The notes: a model not told the origin generated them from the sequence alone. Positions 52,312-61,386 are shown, counted from the first letter of the stretch. The stretch: 64,000 nucleotides of DNA from Metapseudomonas otitidis (GCF_900111835.1 NZ_FOJP01000001.1:310001-374000), one strand, 5' to 3'. Made by a program: numbers and translations.

Positions 52312-55184
52312 TCCAGATCTTCGACCCCGCCAAGGACACCGACCTGGGCACCCCCGCCCGCCAGAGCGAGGTGCAGGTCAGCCTGAGCATCGACGGCCGC
52401 GAAATCAGCGTGCCTGCCGGTACCTCGGTGATGCGTGCCGCCGCGCTGCTCGGCACCACCATTCCCAAGCTCTGCGCCACCGACAGCCTGGAAGCCTTCG
52501 GCTCCTGCCGCATGTGCCTGGTGGAAATCGACGGCATGCGCGGCTACCCCGCCTCCTGCACCACGCCGGTCACCGAAGGCATGGTGGTGCGCACCCAGAC
52601 GCCCAAGCTCGCCAGCCTGCGGCGCAACGTCATGGAGCTGTACATCTCCGACCACCCGCTGGACTGCCTCACCTGCTCCGCCAACGGCAACTGCGAGCTG
52701 CAGACCGTGGCCGGCCAGGTGGGCCTGCGCGAGGTGCGCTACGGCTATGACGGGGCCAATCACCTGAGCGATGCGAAGGACACCTCCAACCCCTATTTCG
52801 ACTACGACCCGAGCAAGTGCATCGTCTGCAACCGCTGCGTGCGGGCCTGCGAGGAGGTGCAGGGCACCTTCGCCCTGACGATCGACGGGCGCGGCTTCGA
52901 CTCCCGCGTGGCGGCGGCCGGCGGGGAGAACTTCCTCGACTCCGAATGCGTCTCCTGCGGGGCCTGCGTGCAGGCCTGCCCCACCGCCACGCTGATGGAG
53001 AAGAGCGTGGTGGAGATGGGCCAGCCGGAGCGCAGCGTCATCACCACCTGTGCCTATTGCGGCGTGGGCTGCTCCTTCCGTGCGGAGATGAAGGGCAATG
53101 AGCTGGTGCGCATGGTCCCGGACAAGAACGGCCAGGCCAACCACGGCCACTCCTGCGTCAAGGGCCGCTTCGCCTGGGGCTACGCCACCCACCCGGACCG
53201 CATCACCAAACCGATGATCCGCAAGCGCATCACCGACCCGTGGCAGGAAGTCAGCTGGGAGGAGGCGGTGAACTACGCCGCCGGCGAGTTCCGCCGCCTG
53301 CAGCTGCAGTACGGGCGCGACGCCATCGGCGGCATCACCTCCAGCCGCTGCACCAATGAAGAGACCTATCTGGTGCAGAAGCTGGTGCGCGCCGGCTTCG
53401 GCAACAACAACGTGGACACCTGCGCCCGCGTCTGCCACTCGCCCACCGGCTACGGGCTGAAGCAGACCCTGGGCGAGTCCGCCGGCACCCAGAGCTTCGA
53501 CTCGGTGATGCAGGCCGACGTCATCCTGGTGATCGGTGCCAACCCCACCGACGCCCACCCGGTGTTCGGCTCCCAGCTCAAGCGCCGCCTGCGCGAGGGC
53601 GCGCGGCTGATCGTCATCGACCCGCGCCGCATCGACCTGGTGGACTCGCCCCATGCCCGCGCCGAGCTGCACCTGGCGCTGCGTCCGGGCACCAACGTGG
53701 CCATGCTCAATGCCCTGGCCCACGTGATCGTCACCGAGGGGCTGGTGAAGCAGGACTTCGTCGACGCCCGCTGCGAGCCGGCCGACTTCGCCCACTGGAG
53801 CGCGTTCGTCAGCCGTCCCGAACATGCCCCCGAGGCCCTGGGCCCGGTCTGCGGCGTGGCTCCGGACGCCATCCGCGCGGCGGCCCGGCTCTACGCCACC
53901 GGCGGCAACGCGGCCATCTACTACGGGCTGGGCGTGACCGAACACAGCCAGGGCAGCACGGCGGTGATGGGCATCGCCAACCTCGCCATGGCCACCGGCA
54001 ACGTCGGCCGCGAGGGCGTCGGGGTGAACCCGCTGCGCGGGCAGAACAACGTGCAGGGCTCCTGCGACATGGGCTCCTTCCCCCATGAGCTGCCGGGCTA
54101 CCGCCACGTCTCCAACGAGGCGGTGCGGGCGCAGTTCGAGCAGGCCTGGGGCGTGACCCTGCAGCCCGATCCGGGGCTGCGCATCCCGAATATGTTCGAG
54201 GCGGCCCTGGGTGGCAGCTTCAAGGGGCTGTACTGCCAGGGTGAGGACATCGCCCAGAGCGACCCCAACACCCAGCACGTGACCGCCGCGCTGTCGGCCA
54301 TGGAGTGCGTGGTGGTGCAGGACATCTTCCTCAACGAAACCGCCAAGTTCGCCCACGTGTTCCTGCCCGGCAGCTCCTTCCTGGAGAAGGACGGCACCTT
54401 CACCAACGCCGAGCGACGCATCTCCCGCGTGCGCAAGGTGATGGAGCCGCTGGGCGGCAAGGCCGACTGGGAAGCCACCGTGGCCCTGGCCAATGCTCTG
54501 GGCTATCGCATGGACTACCGGCACCCGTCGCAGATCATGGACGAGATCGCCCGCCTCACGCCGACCTTCAGCCGTGTCAGCTACGCCGAGCTGGAGCGTC
54601 ACGGCAGCCTGCAATGGCCGTGCAACGATGCCGCGCCGGACGGCACGCCGACCATGCACATCGATGCCTTCGTGCGCGGCAAGGGGCGCTTCATGCTGAC
54701 CGGCTACGTGCCCACCGAGGAGAAGGTGAACAACCGATACCCGCTGCTGCTCACCACCGGACGCATCCTCAGCCAGTACAACGTCGGCGCGCAGACCCGG
54801 CGCACCGACAACGTGGCCTGGCACGAGGAGGACCGCCTGGAGATCCACCCCAGCGACGCCGAGAGCCGTGGCATCGCCGAGGGCGACTGGGTGGGCGTGG
54901 GCAGCCGCGCGGGGCAGACCGTGCTGCGTGCCCGGGTGACCGAGCGGGTGGCGCCGGGGGTGGTGTACACCACCTTCCACTTCCCCGAGTCGGGCGCCAA
55001 CGTGATCACCACCGACAACTCCGACTGGGCCACCAACTGCCCGGAATACAAGGTGACGGCGGTGGAAGTGACGAAGGTGTTCCAGCCTTCCGAATGGCAG
55101 AAACGCTATCAGGCGTTCAGTGACGAACAGCGGCGTCTGCTCAAGGAGCGCCGCAGGACGGAGAGAGTCGAGGCACGCCGATGA
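52308..55184 (+). CDS. fdsA: NAD-dependent formate dehydrogenase alpha (catalytic) subunit
   Basis: A 958-aa molybdopterin bis(guanine dinucleotide) enzyme that oxidises formate to CO2. N-terminal [2Fe-2S] domain (CATDSLEAFGSCRMC), NuoG-like His-Cys cluster (HPLDCLTCSANGNC), two 4Fe-4S motifs (CIVCNRCVRACEE and CVSCGACVQACP), another cluster (CAYCGVGCSF), then the Mo domain with the active-site Cys in NVDTCARVCHSP (Cys form, not selenocysteine). Cytoplasmic. Its location between the dimethylglycine and carnitine genes suggests clearing of formate made from demethylation-derived formaldehyde. Confidence 0.96.
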   Translation: MIQIFDPAKDTDLGTPARQSEVQVSLSIDGREISVPAGTSVMRAAALLGTTIPKLCATDSLEAFGSCRMCLVEIDGMRGYPASCTTPVTEGMVVRTQTPKLASLRRNVMELYISDHPLDCLTCSANGNCELQTVAGQVGLREVRYGYDGANHLSDAKDTSNPYFDYDPSKCIVCNRCVRACEEVQGTFALTIDGRGFDSRVAAAGGENFLDSECVSCGACVQACPTATLMEKSVVEMGQPERSVITTCAYCGVGCSFRAEMKGNELVRMVPDKNGQANHGHSCVKGRFAWGYATHPDRITKPMIRKRITDPWQEVSWEEAVNYAAGEFRRLQLQYGRDAIGGITSSRCTNEETYLVQKLVRAGFGNNNVDTCARVCHSPTGYGLKQTLGESAGTQSFDSVMQADVILVIGANPTDAHPVFGSQLKRRLREGARLIVIDPRRIDLVDSPHARAELHLALRPGTNVAMLNALAHVIVTEGLVKQDFVDARCEPADFAHWSAFVSRPEHAPEALGPVCGVAPDAIRAAARLYATGGNAAIYYGLGVTEHSQGSTAVMGIANLAMATGNVGREGVGVNPLRGQNNVQGSCDMGSFPHELPGYRHVSNEAVRAQFEQAWGVTLQPDPGLRIPNMFEAALGGSFKGLYCQGEDIAQSDPNTQHVTAALSAMECVVVQDIFLNETAKFAHVFLPGSSFLEKDGTFTNAERRISRVRKVMEPLGGKADWEATVALANALGYRMDYRHPSQIMDEIARLTPTFSRVSYAELERHGSLQWPCNDAAPDGTPTMHIDAFVRGKGRFMLTGYVPTEEKVNNRYPLLLTTGRILSQYNVGAQTRRTDNVAWHEEDRLEIHPSDAESRGIAEGDWVGVGSRAGQTVLRARVTERVAPGVVYTTFHFPESGANVITTDNSDWATNCPEYKVTAVEVTKVFQPSEWQKRYQAFSDEQRRLLKERRRTERVEARR

Positions 55185-55402
55185 GCACAGACAACCTGAT
55201 CAAGATGGCCAACCAGATCGCCCAGTTCTTCAGCAGCGAGCCGGACCCGGAGGCGGCGGTGAAAGGCGTCCAGCAGCACCTGCAGAACTTCTGGACCCCC
55301 GCCATGCGCATCGAGCTCATGGCCTGGCAGGTGGAGCGCCAGGGCGAGAACCTCCATCCCCTGGTGCAGGCCGCCCTGGCCGAGCAGGGGCGGGCGGTCT
55401 AG
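55181..55402 (+). CDS. fdsD: Formate dehydrogenase delta subunit
   Basis: A 73-aa FdsD/FdhD-delta-type accessory protein (MSTDNLIKMANQIAQFFSSEP...; FWTPAMRIELMAWQVE). It overlaps fdsA by 4 nt. In Rhodobacter, fdsC (sulfurtransferase-like chaperone) lies between fdsA and fdsD; here it is missing from the operon and must be encoded elsewhere. Confidence 0.9.
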   Translation: MSTDNLIKMANQIAQFFSSEPDPEAAVKGVQQHLQNFWTPAMRIELMAWQVERQGENLHPLVQAALAEQGRAV

Positions 55403-55420
55403 CCGCATCGTGCTGCACGT

Positions 55421-55532
55421 CGTCGGGCGTTCCCTTTGCGCCCGACGGTGGATCGGTGGGGCGCGATCCACCCGCGGTACTGCGCGCGTGGGCCCGTAGG
55501 ATGCGGTGAGCTCGGCGAACCGCATCGCATCC
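55421..55532. repeat. Hairpins and REP element after fdsD
   Basis: CGTCGGGCG - 9 nt - CGCCCGACG (55421-55447), then GTGGATC - 10 nt - GATCCAC (55448-55471). A class-C REP, GTAGG ATGCGGT...ACCGCAT CGCATCC, follows at 55496-55532. The first hairpin probably ends the fds transcript; the rest is REP-type filler before the convergent cdhR. Confidence 0.6.
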
Positions 55533-55596
55533 GAGCCGTGCCTGGCCCTGATGGGCTCCGCACAGCTCAACGCCATCCCACGCCCGCTGTGCCGCT

Positions 55597-56553
55597 TTAT
55601 CGCTGCGGCGGGTCCGGGTGTTCGTGCCGGTCGCGGCTCGGGGTGGTGTCGAAGCGCTGGCGGTAGCAGCGGGAGAAGTAGCTGGAGGACTCGAAGCCGC
55701 AGGCCAGGGCCACCTCCAGCACGCCCATGTCGGTCTGGCGCAGCAGCTGCCGGGCCTTTTCCAGGCGCAGGCCCAGGTAGAAGCGGGTCGGCGTGTCCTT
55801 CAGGTGCAGGCGGAACAGCCGTTCCAGCTGGCGCGGGGTGACGCCCACGCGCTCGGCCAGGGTGCAGGTCGACAGCGGTGTCTCGCTGTGGCGCTCCATC
55901 TCGCCGATCACCTGCACCAGCTTGCGGTTGTGCACGTTGAAGCGGCTGGCGATCTGCATGCGCTGATGGTCCTGCTGGGAGCGGATGCGGCCGAGCACGA
56001 ACTGTTCCGACACCTTCAACGCCAGGGCCTCGCCGTGCTGGCGGGCGATCAGCGTGAGCATCAGGTCGAGGCTGGCGGTGCCGCCGGCGCTGGTGATGCG
56101 GCGCCCGTCGATCTCGAACAGCTCCTGGGTGACGGTCAGCGACGGGTAGCGTTCGCGAAAGGCGTCGATGGCCTCCCAGTGCAGGGTCAGGCGCTGGCGC
56201 TCGAACAGTTCGGCCTCGGCCAGCACGAAGCTGCCGGTGTCGATGCCGCCCAGGCGCACGCCGTCGGCCTCGGCGCGGTTGAGCCAGTGGGACAGGCGCG
56301 GGTTGAAGGTGGCCAGCGGCTCGAAGCCGGCCACCACCAGCAGGCAATCCCCGGCGGCCGGGGCCTCCAGGCCACCATCCACGTTGAGCGACATGCCATT
56401 GCTGCCGGCCACCGGGCCGCCGTCGGCACTGAGCAGGCGCCAGCGGTACAGCTCGCCGCGGAAGCGGTTGGCCACCCGCAGCGGCTCCACCGCCGACATG
56501 AGGCCCATCATCGAGAAGCCGGGCAGCAGCAGGAAGCCGAAGGTCTGGGTCAT
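55597..56553 (-). CDS. cdhR: AraC-family carnitine catabolism regulator CdhR
   Basis: A 318-aa relative of GbdR: DJ-1/PfpI-like N-terminal domain (TFGFLLLPGFSMMGLMSAVEPLRVANRF, the same opening pattern as GbdR) and a C-terminal AraC helix-turn-helix (ERVGVTPRQLERLFRLH ... VALACGFESSSYFSRCYRQRF). It is divergent from caiX-cdhCAB, as in P. aeruginosa, where CdhR activates carnitine catabolism. The ATG at 56553 was chosen; an in-frame GTG lies nine codons upstream and neither has a strong SD. Confidence 0.9.
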   Translation of the reverse strand: MTQTFGFLLLPGFSMMGLMSAVEPLRVANRFRGELYRWRLLSADGGPVAGSNGMSLNVDGGLEAPAAGDCLLVVAGFEPLATFNPRLSHWLNRAEADGVRLGGIDTGSFVLAEAELFERQRLTLHWEAIDAFRERYPSLTVTQELFEIDGRRITSAGGTASLDLMLTLIARQHGEALALKVSEQFVLGRIRSQQDHQRMQIASRFNVHNRKLVQVIGEMERHSETPLSTCTLAERVGVTPRQLERLFRLHLKDTPTRFYLGLRLEKARQLLRQTDMGVLEVALACGFESSSYFSRCYRQRFDTTPSRDRHEHPDPPQR

Positions 56554-56616
56554 GGGCGGGTTCCACGAGGCGATGAGCACTTAAAAACCAGCTGCGCGGC
56601 GGGTGCAAGCGGGGAG

Positions 56617-56647
56617 GTCGTATCTGTCCTAGAGGTGGTCGTTCTGG
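56617..56647 (+). promoter_or_regulatory. Direct repeat upstream of caiX (candidate CdhR/GbdR site)
   Basis: GTCGTATCTG at 56617 and GTCGTTCTGG at 56638, same orientation, 21 bp apart, 162 bp before caiX and 64 bp from cdhR. The half-sites share GTCG-T with those of gbdR and dgc but carry T at position 5. Confidence 0.45.
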
Positions 56648-56808
56648 TTCGAATCGGCGGGGCGGGCGCTGCGTAAGTTGTGTCCATCGGGTTGACGTGG
56701 CGCCCGAGCACGGATGGAGTCGCCGGGCGGGTCGAGCGTGCCTGGAGCCGTCGACCCCGGCCTCCTGAACAACAAGTAGAAAGCCGCATGGCCGCAAGGG
56801 GAGCATCG

Positions 56809-57744
56809 ATGAAACGTCTTACCGCATTCGCTGGTTGCTGTTTGTTCGCCCTGTCCCACACCGCTGCATTCGCCGCCGACGACGCCAGTTGCCAGAAGAT
56901 CCGCATGGGCGTGGTGGGCTGGACCGACGTGGTCGCCACCTCCGCCGTCGCCAACGAGTTGCTGGGCAGCCTGGGTTACCAGACCAGCCAGACCCAGGCG
57001 TCGCAGCAGATCATCTTCGCGGGTATCCAGAAGAAGCAGGTGGACGTGTTCCTCGGCTACTGGAAGCCGATCATGGACGACAACATCAAGCCCTTCCTCG
57101 ACAGCGGTGCCGTGAAGGTGGCGGCCCAGCCGTCCCTGGGCGATGCCGTGGCGGTGCTGGCGGTACCTACCTACACCGCCGAGCAGGGGCTGCGCACCTT
57201 CGCCGACATCGCCCGCTTCAAGGACCAGCTCGGCGGCAAGATCTACGGCATCGAGTCCGGCTCCGGCGCCAACCTGGCGATCCAGAAGATGATCGATGGC
57301 AACCAGTTCGGCCTGGGCGGCTTCAAGCTGGTGGAGTCCAGCGAGGCAGCGATGCTGACGGCGGTGAAGCGTGCGGTGAAGAACCACAAGCCGGTGGTGT
57401 TCTTCGGCTGGAAGCCGCACCCGATGAACATCCAGATGCCGGTGACCTACCTGACCGGCAGCGAGGATGTGTTCGGTCCCAACGACGGCGCCGCCACCGT
57501 CTCCACCGTGACCGCGCCGGACTTTGCCCAGCGTTGCCCCAATGCCAACCGGCTGGTCACCAGCCTGCGCTTCACCAGCGACCAGGAGGCGCAGCTGATG
57601 CAGCCGATCATGGAGCGCCAGGAGCCGGGCAAGGTCGCCCGCGAGTGGCTCAAGGCCAACCCGGCGGTGGTCAAGGGCTGGCTGGAAGGCGTGACCACCT
57701 TCGATGGCCGCAGCAGCGACCAGGCCGTCGCCTCCCTGAAGTAA
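56809..57744 (+). CDS. caiX: Carnitine substrate-binding protein CaiX
   Basis: A 311-aa periplasmic OpuAC-type protein. Signal peptide ends ...TAAFA (about residue 22). Ligand-box regions are VVGWTDVVATS, FLGYWKPIMD and FFGWKPHPMN, closely parallel to ChoX. It is first gene of caiX-cdhC-cdhA-cdhB, divergent from cdhR, which is the P. aeruginosa arrangement. It should deliver L-carnitine to the ChoVW core encoded 20 kb away. AAGGGGAGC precedes the ATG at 56809. Confidence 0.92.
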   Translation: MKRLTAFAGCCLFALSHTAAFAADDASCQKIRMGVVGWTDVVATSAVANELLGSLGYQTSQTQASQQIIFAGIQKKQVDVFLGYWKPIMDDNIKPFLDSGAVKVAAQPSLGDAVAVLAVPTYTAEQGLRTFADIARFKDQLGGKIYGIESGSGANLAIQKMIDGNQFGLGGFKLVESSEAAMLTAVKRAVKNHKPVVFFGWKPHPMNIQMPVTYLTGSEDVFGPNDGAATVSTVTAPDFAQRCPNANRLVTSLRFTSDQEAQLMQPIMERQEPGKVAREWLKANPAVVKGWLEGVTTFDGRSSDQAVASLK

Positions 57745-57816
57745 TGCCGTTCAACCCCGGTGCGCGGGTTCGCCCGCGCACGGTTTCCGATCGCCTCGCA
57801 GAAGGATGAATCCACC

Positions 57817-58704
57817 GTGAACCATGAAGTCATCGTCACCTGCGCCGTCACCGGCGCCGGCGATACCGTCGGCAAGCACCCGGCCATTCCCGTCACCCCG
57901 AAGGAGATCGCCGCCGCCGCCATCGAGGCGGCCAAGGCGGGCGCCACCGTCGCCCACTGCCATGTGCGCGACCCGCGTACCGGCAAGCCGAGCCGCGATG
58001 TGGCGCTGTACCGCGAGGTGGTGGAGCGCATCCGCGAGAGCGACACCGACGTGATCATCAACCTCACCGCCGGCATGGGCGGGGACCTGGAGATCGGCAA
58101 GGGCGAACAGCCGCTGGAGTTCGGCGCCGGTACCGACCTGGTGGGGCCGCTGGAGCGCCTGGCCCATGTGGAGGAACTGCTGCCGGAGATCTGCACCCTG
58201 GACTGCGGGACGCTGAACTTCGGCGATGGCGACTTCATCTACGTGTCCACCCCGGCCCAGCTGCGGGCGGGCGCCAGGCGCATCACCGAACTGGGGGTGA
58301 AGGCCGAGCTGGAGATCTTCGACACCGGCCACCTGTGGTTCGCCAAGCAGATGCTCAAGGAAGGGCTGCTGGAGGACCCGCTGATCCAGCTCTGCCTGGG
58401 GATTCCGTGGGGGGCGCCGGCGGACACCACGACCATGAAGGCCATGGCTGACAACCTGCCGCCCAGCCTGACCTGGGCCGGCTTCGGCATCGGCCGCATG
58501 CAGATGCCGATGGTGGCCCAGGCGATGCTGCTGGGCGGCAACGTGCGGGTCGGCCTGGAGGACAACATCTGGCTGGACCGGGGCGTGCACGCCAGCAACG
58601 GCCAACTGGTGGAGCGGGCCATCGAGATCATCGAGCGCCTGGGCGGCCGTGCCCTGAGCCCGGCCGAGGGCCGCGAGAAGATGAACCTCAAGCGCCGCGG
58701 CTGA
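57817..58704 (+). CDS. cdhC: 3-dehydrocarnitine cleavage enzyme (BKACE family)
   Basis: A 295-aa zinc-dependent beta-keto acid cleavage enzyme. It converts 3-dehydrocarnitine and acetyl-CoA to betainyl-CoA and acetoacetate. The zinc pair HCH is at residues 47-49 (VAHCHVRDP), and substrate-loop sequence GTLNFG and [12 protein letters not shown] are present. GTG start at 57817 with AAGGAT upstream; the longer frame has no SD. It follows caiX by 72 nt and is separated from cdhA by a REP hairpin. Confidence 0.93.
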   Translation: MNHEVIVTCAVTGAGDTVGKHPAIPVTPKEIAAAAIEAAKAGATVAHCHVRDPRTGKPSRDVALYREVVERIRESDTDVIINLTAGMGGDLEIGKGEQPLEFGAGTDLVGPLERLAHVEELLPEICTLDCGTLNFGDGDFIYVSTPAQLRAGARRITELGVKAELEIFDTGHLWFAKQMLKEGLLEDPLIQLCLGIPWGAPADTTTMKAMADNLPPSLTWAGFGIGRMQMPMVAQAMLLGGNVRVGLEDNIWLDRGVHASNGQLVERAIEIIERLGGRALSPAEGREKMNLKRRG

Positions 58705-58726
58705 GCAAACCCCTCATTCATATGCC

Positions 58727-58752
58727 GTCGCCCGGGCTTCAGCCCGGGGCGC
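58727..58752 (+). repeat. Class-A REP between cdhC and cdhA
   Basis: GTCGCCCGGGCTTCAGCCCGGGGCGC: the GCCCGGGCTTCAGCCCGGG core is the same as at 41393-41416. It lies inside the cdh operon. Confidence 0.75.
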
Positions 58753-58783
58753 AGCGTCAACCGACACAGGATCAGGAGCCACC

Positions 58784-59749
58784 ATGGCCTTCACCACTCA
58801 CATCAGAACCTTCGCCGCCCTTGGCAGCGGCGTGATCGGCAGCGGCTGGGTCGCCCGCGCCCTGGCCCACGGGCTGGACGTCGTCGCCTGGGACCCGGCG
58901 CCAGGTGCGGAGGCCGCGTTGCGGGCACGCATCGCCAATGCCTGGCCGGCCCTGGAGAAGCAGGGCCTGGCGCCGGGTGCGTCCCAGGCGCGCCTGCGCT
59001 TCGTCGACACCGTCGAAGAGTGCGTGCGGGACGCCGACTTCATCCAGGAGAGCGCTCCCGAACGCCTGGAGCTGAAGCTGGCGCTGCATGCGCAGATCAG
59101 CGCGGCGGCGCGCCCGGAGGTGATCATCGGTTCCAGCACCTCGGGGCTGCTGCCCAGCGAGTTCTACGCCGACGCGCAGCACCCGGAGCGCTGCGTGGTG
59201 GGGCACCCGTTCAACCCGGTCTACCTGCTGCCGCTGGTGGAGGTGGTGGGCGGGGAGAAGACGGCGCCGGAGGCGGTGCAGGCGGCGATCCAGGTCTACA
59301 GCGCACTGGGCATGCGCCCGCTGCACGTGCGCAAGGAGGTGCCGGGCTTCATCGCCGATCGCCTGCTGGAGGCGCTGTGGCGCGAGGCGCTGCACCTGGT
59401 CAACGACGGTGTGGCCAGCACCGGGGAGATCGACGATGCGATCCGCTTCGGTGCGGGGTTGCGCTGGTCCTTCATGGGCACCTTCCTCACCTACACCCTG
59501 GCCGGTGGCAACGCGGGGATGCGTCACTTCATGGCGCAGTTCGGGCCGGCCCTGCAGCTGCCCTGGACCTACCTGCCGGCGCCGGAACTGACCGAGACGT
59601 TGATCGACCGGGTGGTGGAGGGCACGGCGGTGCAGCAGGGCGAGCGCAGCATCGCCGAGCTGGAGCGTTACCGGGACGACTGCCTGCTGGCGGTGCTGGC
59701 GGCGATCAAGGACACCAAGGCCCGTCATGGCTTCGCCTTCGCGGAGTAG
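58784..59749 (+). CDS. cdhA: L-carnitine dehydrogenase
   Basis: A 321-aa NAD-dependent dehydrogenase of the 3-hydroxyacyl-CoA dehydrogenase superfamily that oxidises L-carnitine to 3-dehydrocarnitine. Rossmann motif [10 protein letters not shown] at residues 13-22, [20 protein letters not shown] near residue 139 (catalytic His region), and [20 protein letters not shown] near residue 185. It stands 79 nt after cdhC, across a REP. The next gene encodes the thioesterase of the pathway. Confidence 0.94.
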   Translation: MAFTTHIRTFAALGSGVIGSGWVARALAHGLDVVAWDPAPGAEAALRARIANAWPALEKQGLAPGASQARLRFVDTVEECVRDADFIQESAPERLELKLALHAQISAAARPEVIIGSSTSGLLPSEFYADAQHPERCVVGHPFNPVYLLPLVEVVGGEKTAPEAVQAAIQVYSALGMRPLHVRKEVPGFIADRLLEALWREALHLVNDGVASTGEIDDAIRFGAGLRWSFMGTFLTYTLAGGNAGMRHFMAQFGPALQLPWTYLPAPELTETLIDRVVEGTAVQQGERSIAELERYRDDCLLAVLAAIKDTKARHGFAFAE

Positions 59750-59783
59750 CCGGCATGGTCTTTCGATGGAGTGGAGCCCGGAC

Positions 59784-60263
59784 ATGAGCTACCCCCTGGT
59801 GACCTGCCGCACGCGCATTCCCGCGGAGTGGGTGGACTACAACGGCCACCTGCGCGATGCGTTCTACCTGCTGGTCTTCAGCTACGCCACCGATGCGCTG
59901 ATGGAGGTGATCGGCCTCGACGAGAGCGGGCGCGCGGAGACCGGCCACACGCTGTACACGCTGGAGTGCCACCTGAACTTCCTGGCGGAAGTGAAGCTGG
60001 ATGAAGCGGTGGAGGTGCACACCCAGGTGTTGGGCGTGGACGCCAAGCGCCTGCACATCCACCACAGCCTCTACCGGCCGGACGAACCGGTGATGCTCGC
60101 AGCCAGTGAGCAGATGCTGATGAACGTGGACGCCGCTACGGCGCGCTCCTGCGCGTTCGCACCCGGAGTGGCGGAACGGGTCGGGGCGTTGTTCGAGGAG
60201 CACCGGGCGTGTCCGCTGCCGGCGTATGTGGGGCGGGTGATCGGGCTACCGTCTTCGCGATGA
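59784..60263 (+). CDS. cdhB: Betainyl-CoA thioesterase
   Basis: A 159-aa hot-dog-fold thioesterase (4HBT type) that hydrolyses betainyl-CoA to glycine betaine and CoA, completing carnitine entry into betaine catabolism. The conserved VDYNGHLRDAFYLLVFS stretch near residue 17 has the catalytic-region Asp/Asn-Gly-His pattern. The start at 59784 was taken in preference to an ATG at 59766 because of SD spacing (GGAG). Last gene of the cdh operon. Confidence 0.9.
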   Translation: MSYPLVTCRTRIPAEWVDYNGHLRDAFYLLVFSYATDALMEVIGLDESGRAETGHTLYTLECHLNFLAEVKLDEAVEVHTQVLGVDAKRLHIHHSLYRPDEPVMLAASEQMLMNVDAATARSCAFAPGVAERVGALFEEHRACPLPAYVGRVIGLPSSR

Positions 60264-60303
60264 AGGCGGCGCCCCGGCGCAAGGGCCGGGGCTCGGCGCG
60301 GGG

Positions 60304-60936
60304 TCAGGTCGGCAAGGCGTAGCGGCGGGCGAAGTCGATGAGGTCCACCAGGTTGCGGGTCTTCAGCTTGTCCATCAGTCGGGACTTGTAGGTGCTGACC
60401 GTCTTGTGGCTGATGAACAGCTGCTCGGCGATTTCCTTGTTGTTCTTGCCGTTGGCCAGGTTCTGCAGCACGGCCAGCTCACGGTCGGAGAGGCTGTCCA
60501 GCAACTGGCTGTCGTTCGGGCTGCCGCCTTCCTGGGCGCCGGAGGGCAGGTGCACGGTGCTGGGGAACAGGCTGTAGCCGGAGAGCACCGAGCGGGTGGC
60601 GGAGATCAGGCTCACGGCCTGCTCCTGCTTGGAGAGGTAGCCGGTGGCACCGGCCTGCAGGCAGCGATTGGCATACAGCGCGGCCGGCAGCGAGGTGAGC
60701 ACCAGCAGCTTGAGGTTCACGTCCATCGCGCTGAGGCGCCCCAGCACTTCCAGGCCGTCGAGCTTGGGAATGGCGATGTCGAGAATGACCAGGTCGGGGC
60801 GCAGGGAGCGGGCCATGCTGAGGCCTTCCACGCCGTTTTCGGTTTCACCGACGATTTCATAACCTTCGCGTTCCAGCAGTACGCGAGTCGCGAAACGAAT
60901 CATGGGCTGGTTGTCGATCAGCAGAATCTTGCTCAT
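60304..60936 (-). CDS. BvgA/EvgA-type response regulator (NarL family)
   Basis: A 210-aa two-domain regulator: receiver with phospho-Asp53 (LVILDIAIP) and Lys in YLSKQE, then a LuxR-type helix-turn-helix (about 148-190, LSDRELAVLQNLANGKNNKEIAEQLFISHKTVSTYKSRLMDKL). The opening MSKILLIDNQPMIRFATRVLLEREGY is that of the BvgA/EvgA group. It is divergent from a BvgS-type sensor kinase across 450 bp, so the two form a two-component pair. It is equally close to RocA-type regulators of P. aeruginosa. SD AGGAGAA precedes 60936. Confidence 0.9.
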   Translation of the reverse strand: MSKILLIDNQPMIRFATRVLLEREGYEIVGETENGVEGLSMARSLRPDLVILDIAIPKLDGLEVLGRLSAMDVNLKLLVLTSLPAALYANRCLQAGATGYLSKQEQAVSLISATRSVLSGYSLFPSTVHLPSGAQEGGSPNDSQLLDSLSDRELAVLQNLANGKNNKEIAEQLFISHKTVSTYKSRLMDKLKTRNLVDLIDFARRYALPT

Positions 60937-61386
60937 CTGGTTGGTTCTCCTGCTCAAGTTTCTCAATTCAATAGGAAGGCGCACGGAAGCCTTCGGGAAC
61001 TTGCCGTATAGGTGTGTTAAAGGATCGGTCTTTTGCCGTCCTGACCGCGAACGACGGGGGTATGGGCCCGAGCGCGATGTCGATCAAGTTGGCATTGAGC
61101 GATTCTTCTCAGAATCTTGCTCGCTGTCTTTCGGACTATTCCGAATACTTCGTTTTTCTGCCCGGCTAACTTGTACGACCTGATTTATCTGTCTGATGAG
61201 GCGGCTTAAAAAGTTTGGCTAAGCATGTAGAGCGCGGATTATATTTGCGGTGCGCGGCGGGATTGGTCTTTTGGGAAGTTTCCTACAAGACATGTAGGTA
61301 TTACTTTTATGTACGTCCCCTTAGGGTCGCCTGTCTGCTCTTGAACTAAGGTTTCCCCGACACCTCTTTTCCCTGCAGGTGGGTCT
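60937..61386. promoter_or_regulatory. 450-bp intergenic region between the response regulator and sensor kinase genes
   Basis: No gene seen. It is conspicuously AT-richer than the rest of the window, with T-rich tracts, and contains the inverted repeat at 61282-61298. A long leader or several promoters are likely for both genes. Confidence 0.6.
61282..61298. promoter_or_regulatory. Inverted repeat CCTACA-N5-TGTAGG, probable regulator box
   Basis: Perfect 6-bp arms with a 5-nt spacer, 88 bp upstream of the kinase gene. Symmetric T/C-rich heptamers of this sort are typical of sites bound by BvgA/EvgA-type regulators. The match to this regulator is inferred. Confidence 0.5.

Noticed and set aside
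52203-54980. 925-codon open frame antisense to fdsA
   Set aside because: Same GC-driven artefact; fdsA is unmistakable on the plus strand.
52308-55184. Selenocysteine in FdsA
   Set aside because: The active-site position is an ordinary Cys codon in NVDTCARVCHSP and there is no in-frame TGA.
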